Made by a program: the position numbers and the translations under genes
NCBI GenBank assembly: GCA_964501335.1
Contig: CAZCTC010000012.1
Coordinates: forward strand, 92,818 to 156,817
Source: CAZCTC01 sp964501335
Lineage (GTDB): Bacteria > Chloroflexota > Anaerolineae > B4-G1 > SLSP01
Direction of reading: 5' to 3'
Length of the DNA stretch: 64,000 nt
Shown: positions 26,628 through 38,554 of the stretch, piece after piece
Layout of the letters: every line of letters begins with the position of its first letter
How positions within the stretch are numbered: position 1 is the stretch's first letter
The notes under the pieces: model-generated
The model's input: the letters and a program-made list of their open reading frames with translations, nothing else
Database searches by the model: none
What the model was told of the DNA's origin: nothing

Positions 26628-27395
26628 ATGGGCATCCTCGATGCATTCCGTCTGGATGGAGAGGTGGCTCTGGTCACCGGCGCCGGGCGCGGATTGGGGC
26701 AGGCGATGGCGCTTGCCCTGGCTGAAGCCGGCGCAGATATTGCCGGGCTGGATGTCGGGAACGGCGCTGAGACGAAGACTAAAGTCGAAGCCCTGGGCCG
26801 CCGGTATTATGGAATTTCCTGCGATCTTCTCAAAGCGACTCCGGCCGAACTTAACGAAGTCGTGGCGGGCGTCGTCGCAACCCTGGGGCGGCTCGATATC
26901 CTGGTCAACAATGCAGGCATCATTCGCCGGGCCCCCGCCCTGGAATTCAGCGAACAGGATTGGGATGCCGTGATTCAGATCGATCTCAAGGCGCTCTTCT
27001 TCCTTTCGCAGGCGGCCGCCCGGGTGATGGCGCCGCACAAACAGGGGAAGATCATCAACATCGCTTCGATGCTCTCTTTCCAGGGCGGCATTCTGGTGCC
27101 TTCCTATACCGCAGCCAAGAGCGGCGTTGCCGGATTGACCCGGGCGCTGGCCAATGAGTGGGCTGCCCTGGGGATCAACGTCAATGCCATCGCGCCGGGC
27201 TACATGGCCACCGACAACACGGCGCCGTTGCGCGCCGATGAGAACCGCAGTCAATCGATTCTCTCTCGTATTCCGGCAGGACGCTGGGGCGAACCCCAGG
27301 ATCTGAGCGGTGTCGTAGTTTTCCTGGCTTCACCTGCTGCGGATTACATGTACGGAGCCATCGTCCCCGTCGACGGCGGCTGGCTTACCCGCTGA
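26628..27395 (+). CDS. kduD: 2-dehydro-3-deoxy-D-gluconate 5-dehydrogenase (KduD-like SDR)
   Basis: 255 residues. Classical SDR: cofactor motif TGAGRGLG, NNAGIIRRAP, catalytic Ser in IASMLSF and YTAAK, and the C-terminal PVDGGWLTR typical of KduD. It reduces 2,5-diketo-3-deoxygluconate to 2-keto-3-deoxygluconate (KDG) with NAD(P)H in the pectin pathway. It starts 3 nt after the isomerase stop, and the pair forms the KduI-KduD step. Confidence 0.9.
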   Translation: MGILDAFRLDGEVALVTGAGRGLGQAMALALAEAGADIAGLDVGNGAETKTKVEALGRRYYGISCDLLKATPAELNEVVAGVVATLGRLDILVNNAGIIRRAPALEFSEQDWDAVIQIDLKALFFLSQAAARVMAPHKQGKIINIASMLSFQGGILVPSYTAAKSGVAGLTRALANEWAALGINVNAIAPGYMATDNTAPLRADENRSQSILSRIPAGRWGEPQDLSGVVVFLASPAADYMYGAIVPVDGGWLTR

Positions 27396-27409
27396 AGACC
27401 TTTTATTTA

Positions 27410-27454
27410 TTTATTTTTATTCGCGCCGCCGGAGGCGGCGCGAATAAAAATAAA
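27410..27454. terminator. 21-bp perfect hairpin after kduD
   Basis: Arms TTTATTTTTATTCGCGCCGCC and complement with a GGA loop, A/T-rich outside and GC-rich inside, so it could terminate in both directions. It lies between kduD and the aldolase gene in an otherwise operon-like row. Confidence 0.7.
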
Positions 27455-27485
27455 TCTATCAACTCCAATTTGAAGGACTATCGAA

Positions 27486-28163
27486 ATGGCGCGATTCAGT
27501 CGGCTTGATGTACTCAACACCATGATTGCAGGCGGCCTGGTCCCTGTCTTCTACCAGCCCGATCCCGCCGTCGCACAGCAACTCGTCGCTGCCTGCCGCG
27601 CCGGCGGAGCCCGCGTCATCGAATTTACCAACCGCGGCGACTTCGCCTTTGAAGTTTTCGGGACGCTCGCCCGCTATATCCGGGCCGAATTCCCCGATGT
27701 CATCCTGGGCGTCGGTTCGATCGTCGATGCTCCCACCGCGGCACTCTACGTTGCAGCCGGCGCCGACTTCGTCGTCGGTCCCGTGCTCAATCCCGACGTG
27801 GCGCGCTTCTGCAATCGCCGCAAAATCGCCTATATGCCCGGCTGCGGAAGCGCCTCCGAGATTTCCGCAGCGGAAGAACTGGGCGTCGAAATCGTCAAAG
27901 TCTTCCCCGGTGACTCGGTCGGTGGGCCGGCCTTCGTCAAAGCCATCCTGGGCCCCTGCCCCTGGACTCGAATCATGCCGACCGGCGGAGTTTCAGCCAC
28001 GCAGGAAAGCATCAAAGCCTGGTTTGCAGCCGGGGTAGCCTGCGTCGGCATCGGCTCGAAGTTGATTGCAGAAGAATGGATCGCCGATCGGCAATTCGAG
28101 GCCGTGACGAAGAATGTCGCGCAGGTGTTGGCCTGGATTGAGTCGAGCCGGGGCGCCCGTTAG
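27486..28163 (+). CDS. eda: KDPG/KHG aldolase
   Basis: 225 residues. The TIM-barrel class I aldolase cleaves 2-keto-3-deoxy-6-phosphogluconate to pyruvate and glyceraldehyde 3-phosphate. The Schiff-base Lys is in VEIVKVFPGDSVGG, with RIMPTGGVSA near the phosphate site and GCGSASEIS. AAGGA precedes the ATG. A KDG kinase to feed it is not found in the window. Confidence 0.9.
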   Translation: MARFSRLDVLNTMIAGGLVPVFYQPDPAVAQQLVAACRAGGARVIEFTNRGDFAFEVFGTLARYIRAEFPDVILGVGSIVDAPTAALYVAAGADFVVGPVLNPDVARFCNRRKIAYMPGCGSASEISAAEELGVEIVKVFPGDSVGGPAFVKAILGPCPWTRIMPTGGVSATQESIKAWFAAGVACVGIGSKLIAEEWIADRQFEAVTKNVAQVLAWIESSRGAR

Positions 28164-28189
28164 AGATACGATGGGTGCGGTGGGCGGGG

Positions 28190-28345
28190 AAGAATAACCC
28201 ATTTTTTCGCACGCCGTCTGCGGCGCGCGAAAAAATAAACAAAAAAACTCTCTCTTCCCGGTTTGTGGGTGGCACCTCATAGAAAAAGGGCCCCGGATGG
28301 AATGCAAAAAGTCGGTTATTAACCTGACTCACAAACAACCGCACG
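28190..28345 (+). repeat. R1 hairpin repeat copy
   Basis: Arms 28201-28216 and 28221-28236 (one mismatch), loop TCTG, then AACAAAAAAACTCTCTCTTC and a diverged tail. ACAACCGCACGGGTAGAAAA marks the far end. Confidence 0.75.
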
Positions 28346-28487
28346 GGTAGAAAAGACAAGGCTTGAGCAAGTGTAAATCGGAGCGATAAGGAGGTGGGAT
28401 CGTTACAGAAGAGGAGAGTATGCCCCAATGTATGGCCCCGAGGGTGAAGGATTTATCCATTTCAGTCAATTTAGAAAGGATATGAAG

Positions 28488-29891
28488 ATGCGTTTTCAAC
28501 CGTTCCGCCTGATTAGTTTGTTGCTCATTGTCACCATGCTGTTCTCTGCCTGCGGCGCGCCGGCCACGGCTCCCGCGACTCAGGCCCCTGTCGCCACGGA
28601 AGAAAAGACCGCTGAACCGGCCACGGAAGAGCCTACCGCTACGGCTGTCCCCGCCACGCCCACGCCTGCCGGCCCTGTTTCCCTCGGGATCGTCTGGTGG
28701 GGTTCGCAGACCCGCCACGATCGCACCATCCAGGTCCTCGATATGTATAAGGCGGCGAATTCCAATATCGATATGCCTTATGAGTTCTCCAGCTGGGGTG
28801 ATTACTGGACTTTGATGAATACCAAAGCCGCCGGCGGCCAGATGCCCTGCATTATGCAGCAGGATTATGCCTACATGGAAGAATGGGTCTCCCGCGGTTT
28901 GTTGATTCCTTTGGACGAATACATCAAATCGGGCGTCATCGACGTTACCGACATCCCTGAGAACTACCTTACCGGCGGCAACCTCGACGGCAAACAATAC
29001 GGCGTCACCCTCGGTGTAAATTCACAGGCCTTCGTGCTCGATACCGACGCCTTCGGCAAAGCCGGCGTCGATCTTCCGGCCGCCGATTGGACCTGGAAGG
29101 ATTTTGAAGACATTTCCCTGAAACTGCATGAGAAACTGGGCGTCTGGGCTATGGGCGTCGATCTGGATGCCGAGTCCATGTGGAAATCGCTCTACCTGGG
29201 CCATGGCCAGTGGGTCTTCTCCGAAGACAACAGCAAGATCGCCTACACCGACGATCAGCCCTTCATCGACTATTTCAACATGATCCTGCGCCTGCAAAAG
29301 GCCGGAGCCATCCCGAACGCCGAAGAGGCTGTGGAATTCAAGGATCTCGGACCCGAAGTTCAGCCCATCATCACCAGCCGCGCCGTGATGGACTATCGCT
29401 GGAGCAACCAGCTCTCCGCCGTCATGAAAGCTGCCGGCGACGGCCGGAATTTCAAGCTCTGGCCTCTGCCCCGCCCCGAAGGCGGCAAGTCGGAAAATTA
29501 CATCAAGCCTTCGATGTTCTTCGCCATCACCTCGAGCTGCGAGAACCCCGAAGAAGCTGCCAAATTCATCAACTACTTCATCAATTCGATTGAGGCCAAT
29601 GAAGTTCTGCTGGCCGAGCGCGGCGTTCCCGGCCCCGCCAAAGTGCGCGAAGCCCTGTTGCCCAAGCTCGATGCAGCCCAGAGCGAAACCTTTGCCTTCA
29701 TCGATCTGATCAGCGCCGACTCCCAGCCGGTCCCGCCGGCCGATCCCAAGGGTTGGGGCGACATCCGCGCCAATGTCTATAAGGCGCAGTTCTCCGATCC
29801 CGTGCTCTACGGTCAGATTACCCTCGAAGAAGGTTTGAAGATCCTGCGCACCGAAGTCGATAAGATCCTGGCCGAAAACGCCAAGCCATAG
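28488..29891 (+). CDS. Sugar ABC transporter substrate-binding lipoprotein
   Basis: 467 residues from ATG 28488, chosen because GAAAGGA lies 7 nt upstream; other in-frame ATGs lie just before. Signal peptide ISLLLIVTMLFSAC ends in a lipobox Cys, then a Thr/Ala/Pro-rich linker, and a family 1 extracellular solute-binding domain (VSLGIVWWGSQTRHDRTIQV). It would catch an oligogalacturonide or uronate outside the cell for the two permeases downstream. The importer has no ATPase in the window and may use a shared MsmK-type one. Confidence 0.88.
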   Translation: MRFQPFRLISLLLIVTMLFSACGAPATAPATQAPVATEEKTAEPATEEPTATAVPATPTPAGPVSLGIVWWGSQTRHDRTIQVLDMYKAANSNIDMPYEFSSWGDYWTLMNTKAAGGQMPCIMQQDYAYMEEWVSRGLLIPLDEYIKSGVIDVTDIPENYLTGGNLDGKQYGVTLGVNSQAFVLDTDAFGKAGVDLPAADWTWKDFEDISLKLHEKLGVWAMGVDLDAESMWKSLYLGHGQWVFSEDNSKIAYTDDQPFIDYFNMILRLQKAGAIPNAEEAVEFKDLGPEVQPIITSRAVMDYRWSNQLSAVMKAAGDGRNFKLWPLPRPEGGKSENYIKPSMFFAITSSCENPEEAAKFINYFINSIEANEVLLAERGVPGPAKVREALLPKLDAAQSETFAFIDLISADSQPVPPADPKGWGDIRANVYKAQFSDPVLYGQITLEEGLKILRTEVDKILAENAKP

Positions 29892-29906
29892 TCCGTATGT
29901 AAAGTA

Positions 29907-29947
29907 CTCATGGTTTCGCCGGCCTGAAAGGCCGGCGAAACCATGAG
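29907..29947. terminator. 18-bp perfect hairpin after the binding-protein gene
   Basis: Arms 29907-29924 and 29930-29947 (CTCATGGTTTCGCCGGCC) with a TGAAA loop. It may lower expression of the permeases relative to the binding protein. Confidence 0.65.
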
Positions 29948-29986
29948 ATGGATTTTTAACCAAAAAGCTGATGGGAGAAGACGAGT

Positions 29987-30943
29987 ATGAGTCAAGCGAT
30001 CGCCTCCAACGCGGCTACTGAAGTGCTGAAGAGTAAGAGCGCCGCCAAAACCAAATCCAAAGATTTCCGACGCGACAATCTTACCGGCTATTTGTTCATT
30101 GCCCCCTGGTTGATCGGGTTCTTTCTGTTCACCTTTATCCCAATTGTGATCTCATTGGGATTGGCTTTCACCGATTACGATCTGCTGGGGGACTGGAGTT
30201 TCGTCGGTCTCGATAATTTTGTCCGGATGTTCACTCAGGACCCGCGTTATTTTAAAGCCCTGGTGGCGACGTTCAAATATGTAGTCTTCGCTGTGCCGTT
30301 GCGCCTGATCTTTGCTCTGGCGCTGGCCATGTTATTAAATTCCAAGCGCAAGGGCGTCTATTTTTATCGCGCCGCTCTCTATGCACCTTCGGTGGTCGGT
30401 GGCAGCGTGGCCGTCGCTGTGATGTGGCGGCAGCTCTTCGGCAACCAGGGGGTGATCAATTCTTTATTGGAAGGCATCGGTCTGAACGGCGTGAGCTGGT
30501 TAGGCAATCCCAACACGGCCATCTGGACCCTTATTATTCTGGCTGTTTGGCAGTTCGGCTCTCCCATGCTGGTTTTTCTGGCGGGACTGCGGCAGATTCC
30601 GGCCGAACTCTACGAAGCTTCGGCCATCGATGGCGCCAACAGCTGGGAGCGTTTCTGGAAGATCACCCTGCCTTTGTTGACTCCGATCATCTTCTTCAAT
30701 CTGGTGATGCAGACTATTTCCGGCTTCAAGGTCTTCACTCAGGCCTTCGTCGTCACCGGCGGCGCGCCGCTCGACACCACCCTCTTTTACGCGCTTTATC
30801 TCTACAACCGGGCCTTCGTCACTTTCCAGATGGGCTACGCTTCGGCTATGGCCTGGGTCCTGTTGGCGATCGTCGCTGTGCTGACTGCCATCAGCTTTAA
30901 GCTCTCTTCGTACTGGGTCTTCTACGAAACGAAAGAGGTGTAA
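29987..30943 (+). CDS. Sugar ABC importer permease, MalF type
   Basis: 318 residues with six membrane segments. The cytoplasmic EAA loop reads YEASAIDGANSWERFWKITL (about 207-226), the ATPase contact of binding-protein-dependent importers. GGAG lies before the ATG. It is cotranscribed with the second permease 4 nt later. Confidence 0.92.
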   Translation: MSQAIASNAATEVLKSKSAAKTKSKDFRRDNLTGYLFIAPWLIGFFLFTFIPIVISLGLAFTDYDLLGDWSFVGLDNFVRMFTQDPRYFKALVATFKYVVFAVPLRLIFALALAMLLNSKRKGVYFYRAALYAPSVVGGSVAVAVMWRQLFGNQGVINSLLEGIGLNGVSWLGNPNTAIWTLIILAVWQFGSPMLVFLAGLRQIPAELYEASAIDGANSWERFWKITLPLLTPIIFFNLVMQTISGFKVFTQAFVVTGGAPLDTTLFYALYLYNRAFVTFQMGYASAMAWVLLAIVAVLTAISFKLSSYWVFYETKEV

Positions 30944-30947
30944 GACC

Positions 30948-31805
30948 ATGCAACTCGTACAATCCCGCACCCGCAATACGGTAGCGACAGTTTCTTATCA
31001 TGCTCTGGCTCTGGGGCTCAGTTTCTTCATGCTCTATCCGATTCTGTGGCTTTTTGCCAGTTCGTTTAAGAGCAGCGATGAGATCTGGACCAATATCAAT
31101 TCATTGATTCCGTCATCTTTACATTTTGAGAACTACATCAACGGCTGGTCCGGCTTTGGCGGCATTACCTTCACGACCTTCTATTCCAATTCGTTCTTTT
31201 ATGCCGTTACGGCTACGATCCTGACGGTCTGTTCATCGGCTCTGATCGCTTACGGCTTCTCGCGCATTAACTTCAAGGGGCGTTCGATTTGGTTTGCCAT
31301 CCTGATGATGACGCTGATGCTGCCCAATCAAGTGCTGATCATCCCGCAATACATTATCTTCAACAAGCTCGGCTGGATCAACTCTTTCCTGCCATTGATT
31401 GCGCCGGCGATCGGCGGCAATGTCTTCTTTGTTTTTATGATTATGCAGTTCATCCGCGGCATTCCGCTGGACCTGGATGAAGCAGCGCAGATCGACGGCT
31501 GCGATCGGGCTCAGATTTTCTTTCGGATCATTCTGCCCAACATCGTGCCGGCGTTGGTCACCGCAGGGATCTTTTGTTTCTACTGGACCTGGGAAGACTT
31601 TATGATGCCGTTGATCTATCTGGGCAAGCCGGCCTTGTTCACCGTCTCTGTGGCGCTGCGCTCTTTTGCCGATCCGGCCAGCGCGACGGACTGGGGCGCG
31701 ATCTTCGCCATGCTGGCGCTCTCGATCGTGCCGGTCTTTGCGATCTTCGTCTTCTTCCAGCGCTATCTGGTGGAAGGGATTGCCACGACCGGGTTGAAGG
31801 GGTAG
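30948..31805 (+). CDS. Sugar ABC importer permease, MalG type
   Basis: 285 residues, six membrane segments. The EAA loop is LDEAAQIDGCDRAQIFFRII (about 174-193). Its start follows the MalF-type stop by 4 nt. The Gfo/Idh gene begins 8 nt after its stop, so import and catabolism are linked. Confidence 0.92.
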   Translation: MQLVQSRTRNTVATVSYHALALGLSFFMLYPILWLFASSFKSSDEIWTNINSLIPSSLHFENYINGWSGFGGITFTTFYSNSFFYAVTATILTVCSSALIAYGFSRINFKGRSIWFAILMMTLMLPNQVLIIPQYIIFNKLGWINSFLPLIAPAIGGNVFFVFMIMQFIRGIPLDLDEAAQIDGCDRAQIFFRIILPNIVPALVTAGIFCFYWTWEDFMMPLIYLGKPALFTVSVALRSFADPASATDWGAIFAMLALSIVPVFAIFVFFQRYLVEGIATTGLKG

Positions 31806-31813
31806 ACGCTTTT

Positions 31814-33148
<1,335 letters not shown>

Positions 33149-33154
33149 AAATTC

Positions 33155-33335
33155 TCGACCTGTGCGGTCAGCATTTCAGCGTCCCGCAAAAGACTTTGGT
33201 TCGGGTTGAAGCGACGCGCTGGATGGGCAGAGAGAAGTTATTTTTATTTTATGTTTTCGGCGGCTTCAGAAAGCCGCCGAAAACATGGGCTTTTCTTTTC
33301 TCTTGTTTTTCGCACCTACCGCACAGGTTAAAGAT
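33155..33335 (-). repeat. R1 hairpin repeat copy, reverse orientation
   Basis: Starts GACCTGTGCGGTCAGCATTT, contains GTCCCGCAAAAGAC, AAGCGACGCGCTGGATGG and AGAGAGAAG, then perfect 16-bp arms 33251-33266 and 33271-33286 with loop CAGA. That is the mirror image of the plus-oriented copies. Confidence 0.88.
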
Positions 33336-33384
33336 TTTCTTTTTACGTTTCACGTTTTACGTTTTACTCGGGAGAGCACACTAC

Positions 33385-34803
33385 ATGATCGAGAAAGTTT
33401 ATCCTGCTTCTACGGTAACCTGGGAAGGATCGACCTACAGCCTGGCCCGGGATGAAAACGGCCGCCGTCTGTTGATCGTGCAAGGCGATCATTCCGGCTT
33501 TGAAGGCGCAGTTGAGAACGGCGAACTCTTCTGCCCACTGACCCATGTCAATGCCGATGCCTTGCGAGCCCGCCTTCCCTGGCTCACTCCGGTTCCCCTG
33601 GGCCTCGAGCCTTCGGCCGGGATGGGCGACCGTTTGGGACTGGCGACGCCCGGCCATGTGCGAGCCATCCGCGGCTCCGGGGTGGCCCCCATTTTCGCTC
33701 AGCAATCCATGCGTGAGAATGCCCGCACCCGCCGCACGCCGCAGCAGGTGATGGACGATGCCATGTGGGGCCTCTTTCAAGAGGGCTGGCGCGAGCCCTG
33801 GGGCGCCGACGCCGACCATCTCAAAACGCTCGACGATATCGCACTCTGCGCCGCAGTCGGCTACACTTTTTTCACCGTCGATCCCGGCGATCATGTCGAC
33901 AATGCCGCGCATACCGATTCGCCTGCCGTTCTGGAGGAAAAGCTCGGGCAATTGCCCTGGGCCGAACTGGAAGATTCTCCGGCGGCCCTACGGGCGCGCT
34001 ATCTGAATAGAAAATTCGACCTGGGAGCTTTCTCTCTGGCCTTCGACGAAGAATCGCTGGCGCGGGCTGCCTGTAAATACAGTCGCGCCGTCGCTCATGC
34101 GGTGGCCATGTATCGACGACTGGTCGAGGTCAAAGCCGGCGGCTCTTTCGAGCTGGAAGTTTCGGTCGACGAGACCGACACCCCTACTTCGCCGCTCGAA
34201 CATCTTTTTATCGCCGGCGAGTTGTGCCGGTTGGGCGTCGTCTGGATCAGTCTGGCGCCCCGCTTTATCGGACGCTTCGAAAAGGGCGTGGATTACATCG
34301 GAGATCGGGATTTGTTCAAAGCCGAGGTCGAACGTCACGCGGCTGTAGTGCGGAGCTTCGGCGGTTACAAGCTGAGCCTGCATTCCGGCTCCGACAAATT
34401 CAGCATCTATCCTATCGTGGCCGGCCTGATGGAACGGCAGGTCCACCTCAAGACTGCCGGCACGAGTTATCTGGAAGCGCTGCGGGTGCTGGCCGTTGTC
34501 GAACCGGAGCTTTTCTGCGAGATCCTCGATTTTGCCCGCGGCCGTTATCCGCTCGAACGCGCCACCTATCACGTTTCGGGCGAGGTAGAGAAAGTGCCGT
34601 CGGCAACCGGGATGGAAGTCAACGATCTGCCCTCGCTGCTGGAACAGTTCGACGCCCGACAGGTTTTGCATGTCACCTATGGTTCCACGATGGACCTGTT
34701 CGGCAGCCGCATTCTGGAGAGCCTCGATGCCCACGAGGAAGCTTATTATCTGGGCCTCGAACGCCACTTCAAGCGGCACGTGGAACCTTTTAGTAGACAG
34801 TAG
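33385..34803 (+). CDS. uxaE: Tagaturonate epimerase (UxaE family)
   Basis: 472 residues from ATG 33385; the frame is open upstream through the repeat. It matches the UxaE family first described in Thermotoga, which interconverts D-tagaturonate and D-fructuronate, replacing the reduction, dehydration and kinase steps of the classical galacturonate branch. Seen: THVNADALRARLPW, FTVDPGDHVDN, HSGSDKFSIYPIVAG (His and acid residues near the metal/active site), and HVTYGSTMD at the end. It sits beside the fructuronate reductase gene, forming the galacturonate to mannonate branch. Confidence 0.85.
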   Translation: MIEKVYPASTVTWEGSTYSLARDENGRRLLIVQGDHSGFEGAVENGELFCPLTHVNADALRARLPWLTPVPLGLEPSAGMGDRLGLATPGHVRAIRGSGVAPIFAQQSMRENARTRRTPQQVMDDAMWGLFQEGWREPWGADADHLKTLDDIALCAAVGYTFFTVDPGDHVDNAAHTDSPAVLEEKLGQLPWAELEDSPAALRARYLNRKFDLGAFSLAFDEESLARAACKYSRAVAHAVAMYRRLVEVKAGGSFELEVSVDETDTPTSPLEHLFIAGELCRLGVVWISLAPRFIGRFEKGVDYIGDRDLFKAEVERHAAVVRSFGGYKLSLHSGSDKFSIYPIVAGLMERQVHLKTAGTSYLEALRVLAVVEPELFCEILDFARGRYPLERATYHVSGEVEKVPSATGMEVNDLPSLLEQFDARQVLHVTYGSTMDLFGSRILESLDAHEEAYYLGLERHFKRHVEPFSRQ

Positions 34804-34810
34804 TTTTTTA

Positions 34811-34847
34811 TTATTTTTTCGCGCGCCGAAGGCGCGCGAAAAAATAA
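34811..34847. terminator. Bidirectional-type hairpin after uxaE
   Basis: Arms 34811-34827 and 34831-34847 (TTATTTTTTCGCGCGCC), loop GAA. T run and A run flank the GC stem. Confidence 0.7.
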
Positions 34848-34875
34848 CCTTCTTTTTCCGAGGAAAGGATCATTC

Positions 34876-35703
34876 ATGGAGACCATCCATTACGATTTTG
34901 ATCTGGTGGGCAAGGTAGCCGTCGTTACGGGCGGCGGTGGGGTGTTGTGCCGCGCTATGGCGCTGGCCCTGGCCCGGGCCGGCGCATCCGTCGCCGTTCT
35001 CGACCTCTTTGAAGCCGCGGCTCAGACCGTCGTGACTGAGATCGCTGCAAGCGGCGGGCGCGCTCTGGCTGTCCGCTGTGATGTCCTGGATAAGGGCAGT
35101 ATTGAAGCGGCAGCGGCGGAGATCCATGATGGCCTCGGCCCTGTCGATATTTTGATCAACGGCGCGGGCGGCAATAAGTCGCAGGCCTCTACGGATGCGG
35201 AGCGCAGTTTTTTCGATCTGCCGGCTGAGGCTTTGCAGTGGGTCTTCAACCTCAACTTGATGGGGACAATCCTGCCCTGTCAGGTCTTTGGACGAAAGAT
35301 GGCCGAACGCGGCGCCGGAGTCATCCTCAATATCTCTTCGATGAACGCGCTGCGGCCTTTGACCCGCATTCCGGCCTATTCCGCAGCCAAAGCCGGCGTG
35401 AGCAATTTCACTTCCTGGCTGGCGGTGCATATGGCCCAGGAATATTCCCCCCACATCCGCGTCAATGCGTTGGCGCCCGGCTTTTTCCTGACCGAGCAGA
35501 ACCGGTTTTTGTTGACGAAAGAGGGCAGCGGCGATCTGACTCCGCGGGGAGAATCGATTTTGGAGCATACGCCGATGGGGCGGTTCGGTACGCCCGACGA
35601 TTTGCTGGGTCCGATGCTCTGGCTGGTCTCTCCGGCTTCGGCTTTTGTCACCGGCATTGTCGTGCCCGTCGACGGCGGATTTTCCGCTTTCGGTGGGGTA
35701 TAG
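34876..35703 (+). CDS. uxuB: SDR-type fructuronate reductase (D-mannonate oxidoreductase)
   Basis: 275 residues. SDR motifs TGGGGVLCRAMA, INGAGGNKSQASTDAE (the NKSQA extension marks the SDR-type fructuronate reductase found in Thermotoga and Firmicutes), ISSMNAL and YSAAKAG. It reduces D-fructuronate to D-mannonate with NAD(P)H. It follows uxaE across a hairpin. Mannonate dehydratase (UxuA), the normal next enzyme, is not in the window. Confidence 0.82.
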   Translation: METIHYDFDLVGKVAVVTGGGGVLCRAMALALARAGASVAVLDLFEAAAQTVVTEIAASGGRALAVRCDVLDKGSIEAAAAEIHDGLGPVDILINGAGGNKSQASTDAERSFFDLPAEALQWVFNLNLMGTILPCQVFGRKMAERGAGVILNISSMNALRPLTRIPAYSAAKAGVSNFTSWLAVHMAQEYSPHIRVNALAPGFFLTEQNRFLLTKEGSGDLTPRGESILEHTPMGRFGTPDDLLGPMLWLVSPASAFVTGIVVPVDGGFSAFGGV

Positions 35704-35719
35704 GATTAAAAATTTATTT

Positions 35720-36050
35720 TTCACGTGCCACTAGAGGGTAGGATCACAGTTAACCGTGGACGAATTTTCTCTGCCAAAAAGTGTGTCAAAAATGTTTTTT
35801 TCTACCCCTCATATCCCCCCTGCCCCCCTTCTCCCCCCGCAAGCGGGGGAAGAAGGGGGGTATAAAAGGCGTTTTGTGGCACGCCGCGTGCGCGGCGTGC
35901 CACAAAACGCTTAACCATCCCCCCTTTCCCTTGGGGGAAAGGGGGGGCAGGGGGGGATAGGGGGAACGAAAGAGCGTTTTGGGCAATTTTATCTGGCGAC
36001 CACGATTTCCTGGAGATCTACCCGCTGGAAGCGGCGCGTGAAAAATAAAG
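35720..36050 (+). repeat. R2 three-palindrome element, copy 2
   Basis: Flank AGGATCACAGTTAACCGTGG, then palindromes around CTCCCCCCGCAAGCGGGGGA, TTTTGTGGCACGCCGCGTGC with its complement, and CCCCTTTCCCTTGGGGGAAA, then AGAGCGTTTTGGGCAATTTT and GGCGACCACGATTTCCTGG. It fills the gap before the HAD gene. Confidence 0.88.
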
Positions 36051-36081
36051 GATTTCGGAAAAACCATATCAGGAGTGCATT

Positions 36082-36987
36082 ATGTCCGATTACCCTGAAG
36101 CCGCACGCCCGGTCGTCGAACTGGAACCCAAAGCCGATTTCTTCATCGGCATTGATTCCGACGGCTGCGCTTTCGATACGATGGAGATCAAACACAAAGA
36201 ATGCTTCATCCCCAACATCATCAAATACTGGGATCTGCAACCGGTCTCCCGGTATGCCCGGGAAGCGGCGGAGTTCGTCAATCTCTATTCCAAATGGCGC
36301 GGTGAAAACCGCTGGCCGGCCTTGATCAAAGCCTTTGATCTGCTGCGCGAACGCAAAGCCGTCCAGGCGCGGGGCTTCGAGCCGCCCGCCGCTCCCAAAA
36401 TCCGCGAATTTATCGCCGCCGACGACTATCCCAAAAGCAACAGCGGCCTGCGGGATTACATGAAGGCTCATCCCAATGACTCTGAACTGGAGCGGGGTTG
36501 GGCCTGGACTGTGGCCGTCAACGACATGGTCTCCGACATGGTCCACGGCGTGCCTCCCTATCCCTTTGTCCGCAAGACGTTGGAGTTCCTGACGGGTAAA
36601 GCCGACATCATGGTCGTTTCGGCGACCCCCGTCGAAGCGCTGGAGCGCGAGTGGGCCGAGCACGATCTCGCCGGCTATGTCCGCGTCATCGCCGGACAGG
36701 AGATGGGATCCAAGAAACAGCTCTTGCAATGGGGCGCTGCTTCCAAATATGCCGCCGGCCATGTGTTGATGATCGGCGATGCTCTGGGCGATCTCCGCGC
36801 TGCGCGGGCCAATCAGGCGCTCTTCTATCCCATCAACCCGGGTTATGAAGCGGAATCCTGGCAACGTTTCTATGAAGAGGCGCTCCCTAAATTTATGGCC
36901 GGGGATTATGCCGGGGAATACGAGAGCCGCTGCATCGCAGAGTTCGAAGCCTTTTTGCCCGAGACGCCTCCATGGGCGGCCTTGTGA
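36082..36987 (+). CDS. HAD-superfamily hydrolase-like protein
   Basis: 301 residues. HAD motif I is GIDSDGCAFDTME (Asp-x-Asp), motif II MVVSAT, motif III a Lys in GSKKQLLQ, and motif IV MIGDALGDLRAA. The cap insertion between motif I and II is large and helical (FVNLYSKWRGENRW). It may dephosphorylate a sugar phosphate or act on a uronate-derived substrate in the pathway. CAGGAG precedes the ATG by 7 nt. Substrate unknown. Confidence 0.75.
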   Translation: MSDYPEAARPVVELEPKADFFIGIDSDGCAFDTMEIKHKECFIPNIIKYWDLQPVSRYAREAAEFVNLYSKWRGENRWPALIKAFDLLRERKAVQARGFEPPAAPKIREFIAADDYPKSNSGLRDYMKAHPNDSELERGWAWTVAVNDMVSDMVHGVPPYPFVRKTLEFLTGKADIMVVSATPVEALEREWAEHDLAGYVRVIAGQEMGSKKQLLQWGAASKYAAGHVLMIGDALGDLRAARANQALFYPINPGYEAESWQRFYEEALPKFMAGDYAGEYESRCIAEFEAFLPETPPWAAL

Positions 36988-37003
36988 GGGATGGAAAAGA
37001 CGA

Positions 37004-37063
37004 AGAGATTTCACCGCAGAGGCACAGAGGACACAGAGAAGAAGAGCGGAGATTTGTTTTAAA
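37004..37063 (+). repeat. R4 'cacagaggcacagag' repeat
   Basis: TTTCACCGCAGAGGCACAGA followed by GGACACAGAGAAGAAGAGC. The same motif occurs at 61313-61365. In my recollection this sequence type is a widely spread intergenic repeat in several phyla; this was not checked. Confidence 0.65.
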
Positions 37064-37069
37064 CAAACG

Positions 37070-37245
37070 CCGGTGCGGTTAGCCCGGACAAGCGGGAGAA
37101 AAAAAGCCGGGGGGTTGGCGCGCATTCTTATGCGCGCCAACCCCCCACCAACAAATTCTCTCTCCTGATCCTGCGCGTCGTAGCTTACGAAAAAAATGCC
37201 GGGTGCGGGACGTAAAAAACTGCTGTAAGCCAAATCTGCGAACAA
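37070..37245 (+). repeat. R1 hairpin repeat copy with G-run stem
   Basis: Perfect 17-bp arms 37109-37125 and 37130-37146 (GGGGGGTTGGCGCGCAT), loop TCTT, then AACAAATTCTCTCTCC, CTGCGCGTCGTAGC and GGTGCGGGACGTAAAAAAC. The outer stem differs in all positions from the TTTT-type stems, with pairing kept. Confidence 0.85.
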
Positions 37246-37279
37246 CCGTGTGACGTGTTTTGATAAGGGAAAAAAGTAT

Positions 37280-38548
<1,269 letters not shown>

Positions 38549-38554
38549 CAATTT

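Noticed and set aside
31574..31813. Upstream extension of the Gfo/Idh frame
   Set aside because: It overlaps the MalG-type permease gene; the Rossmann motif begins right after ATG 31814.
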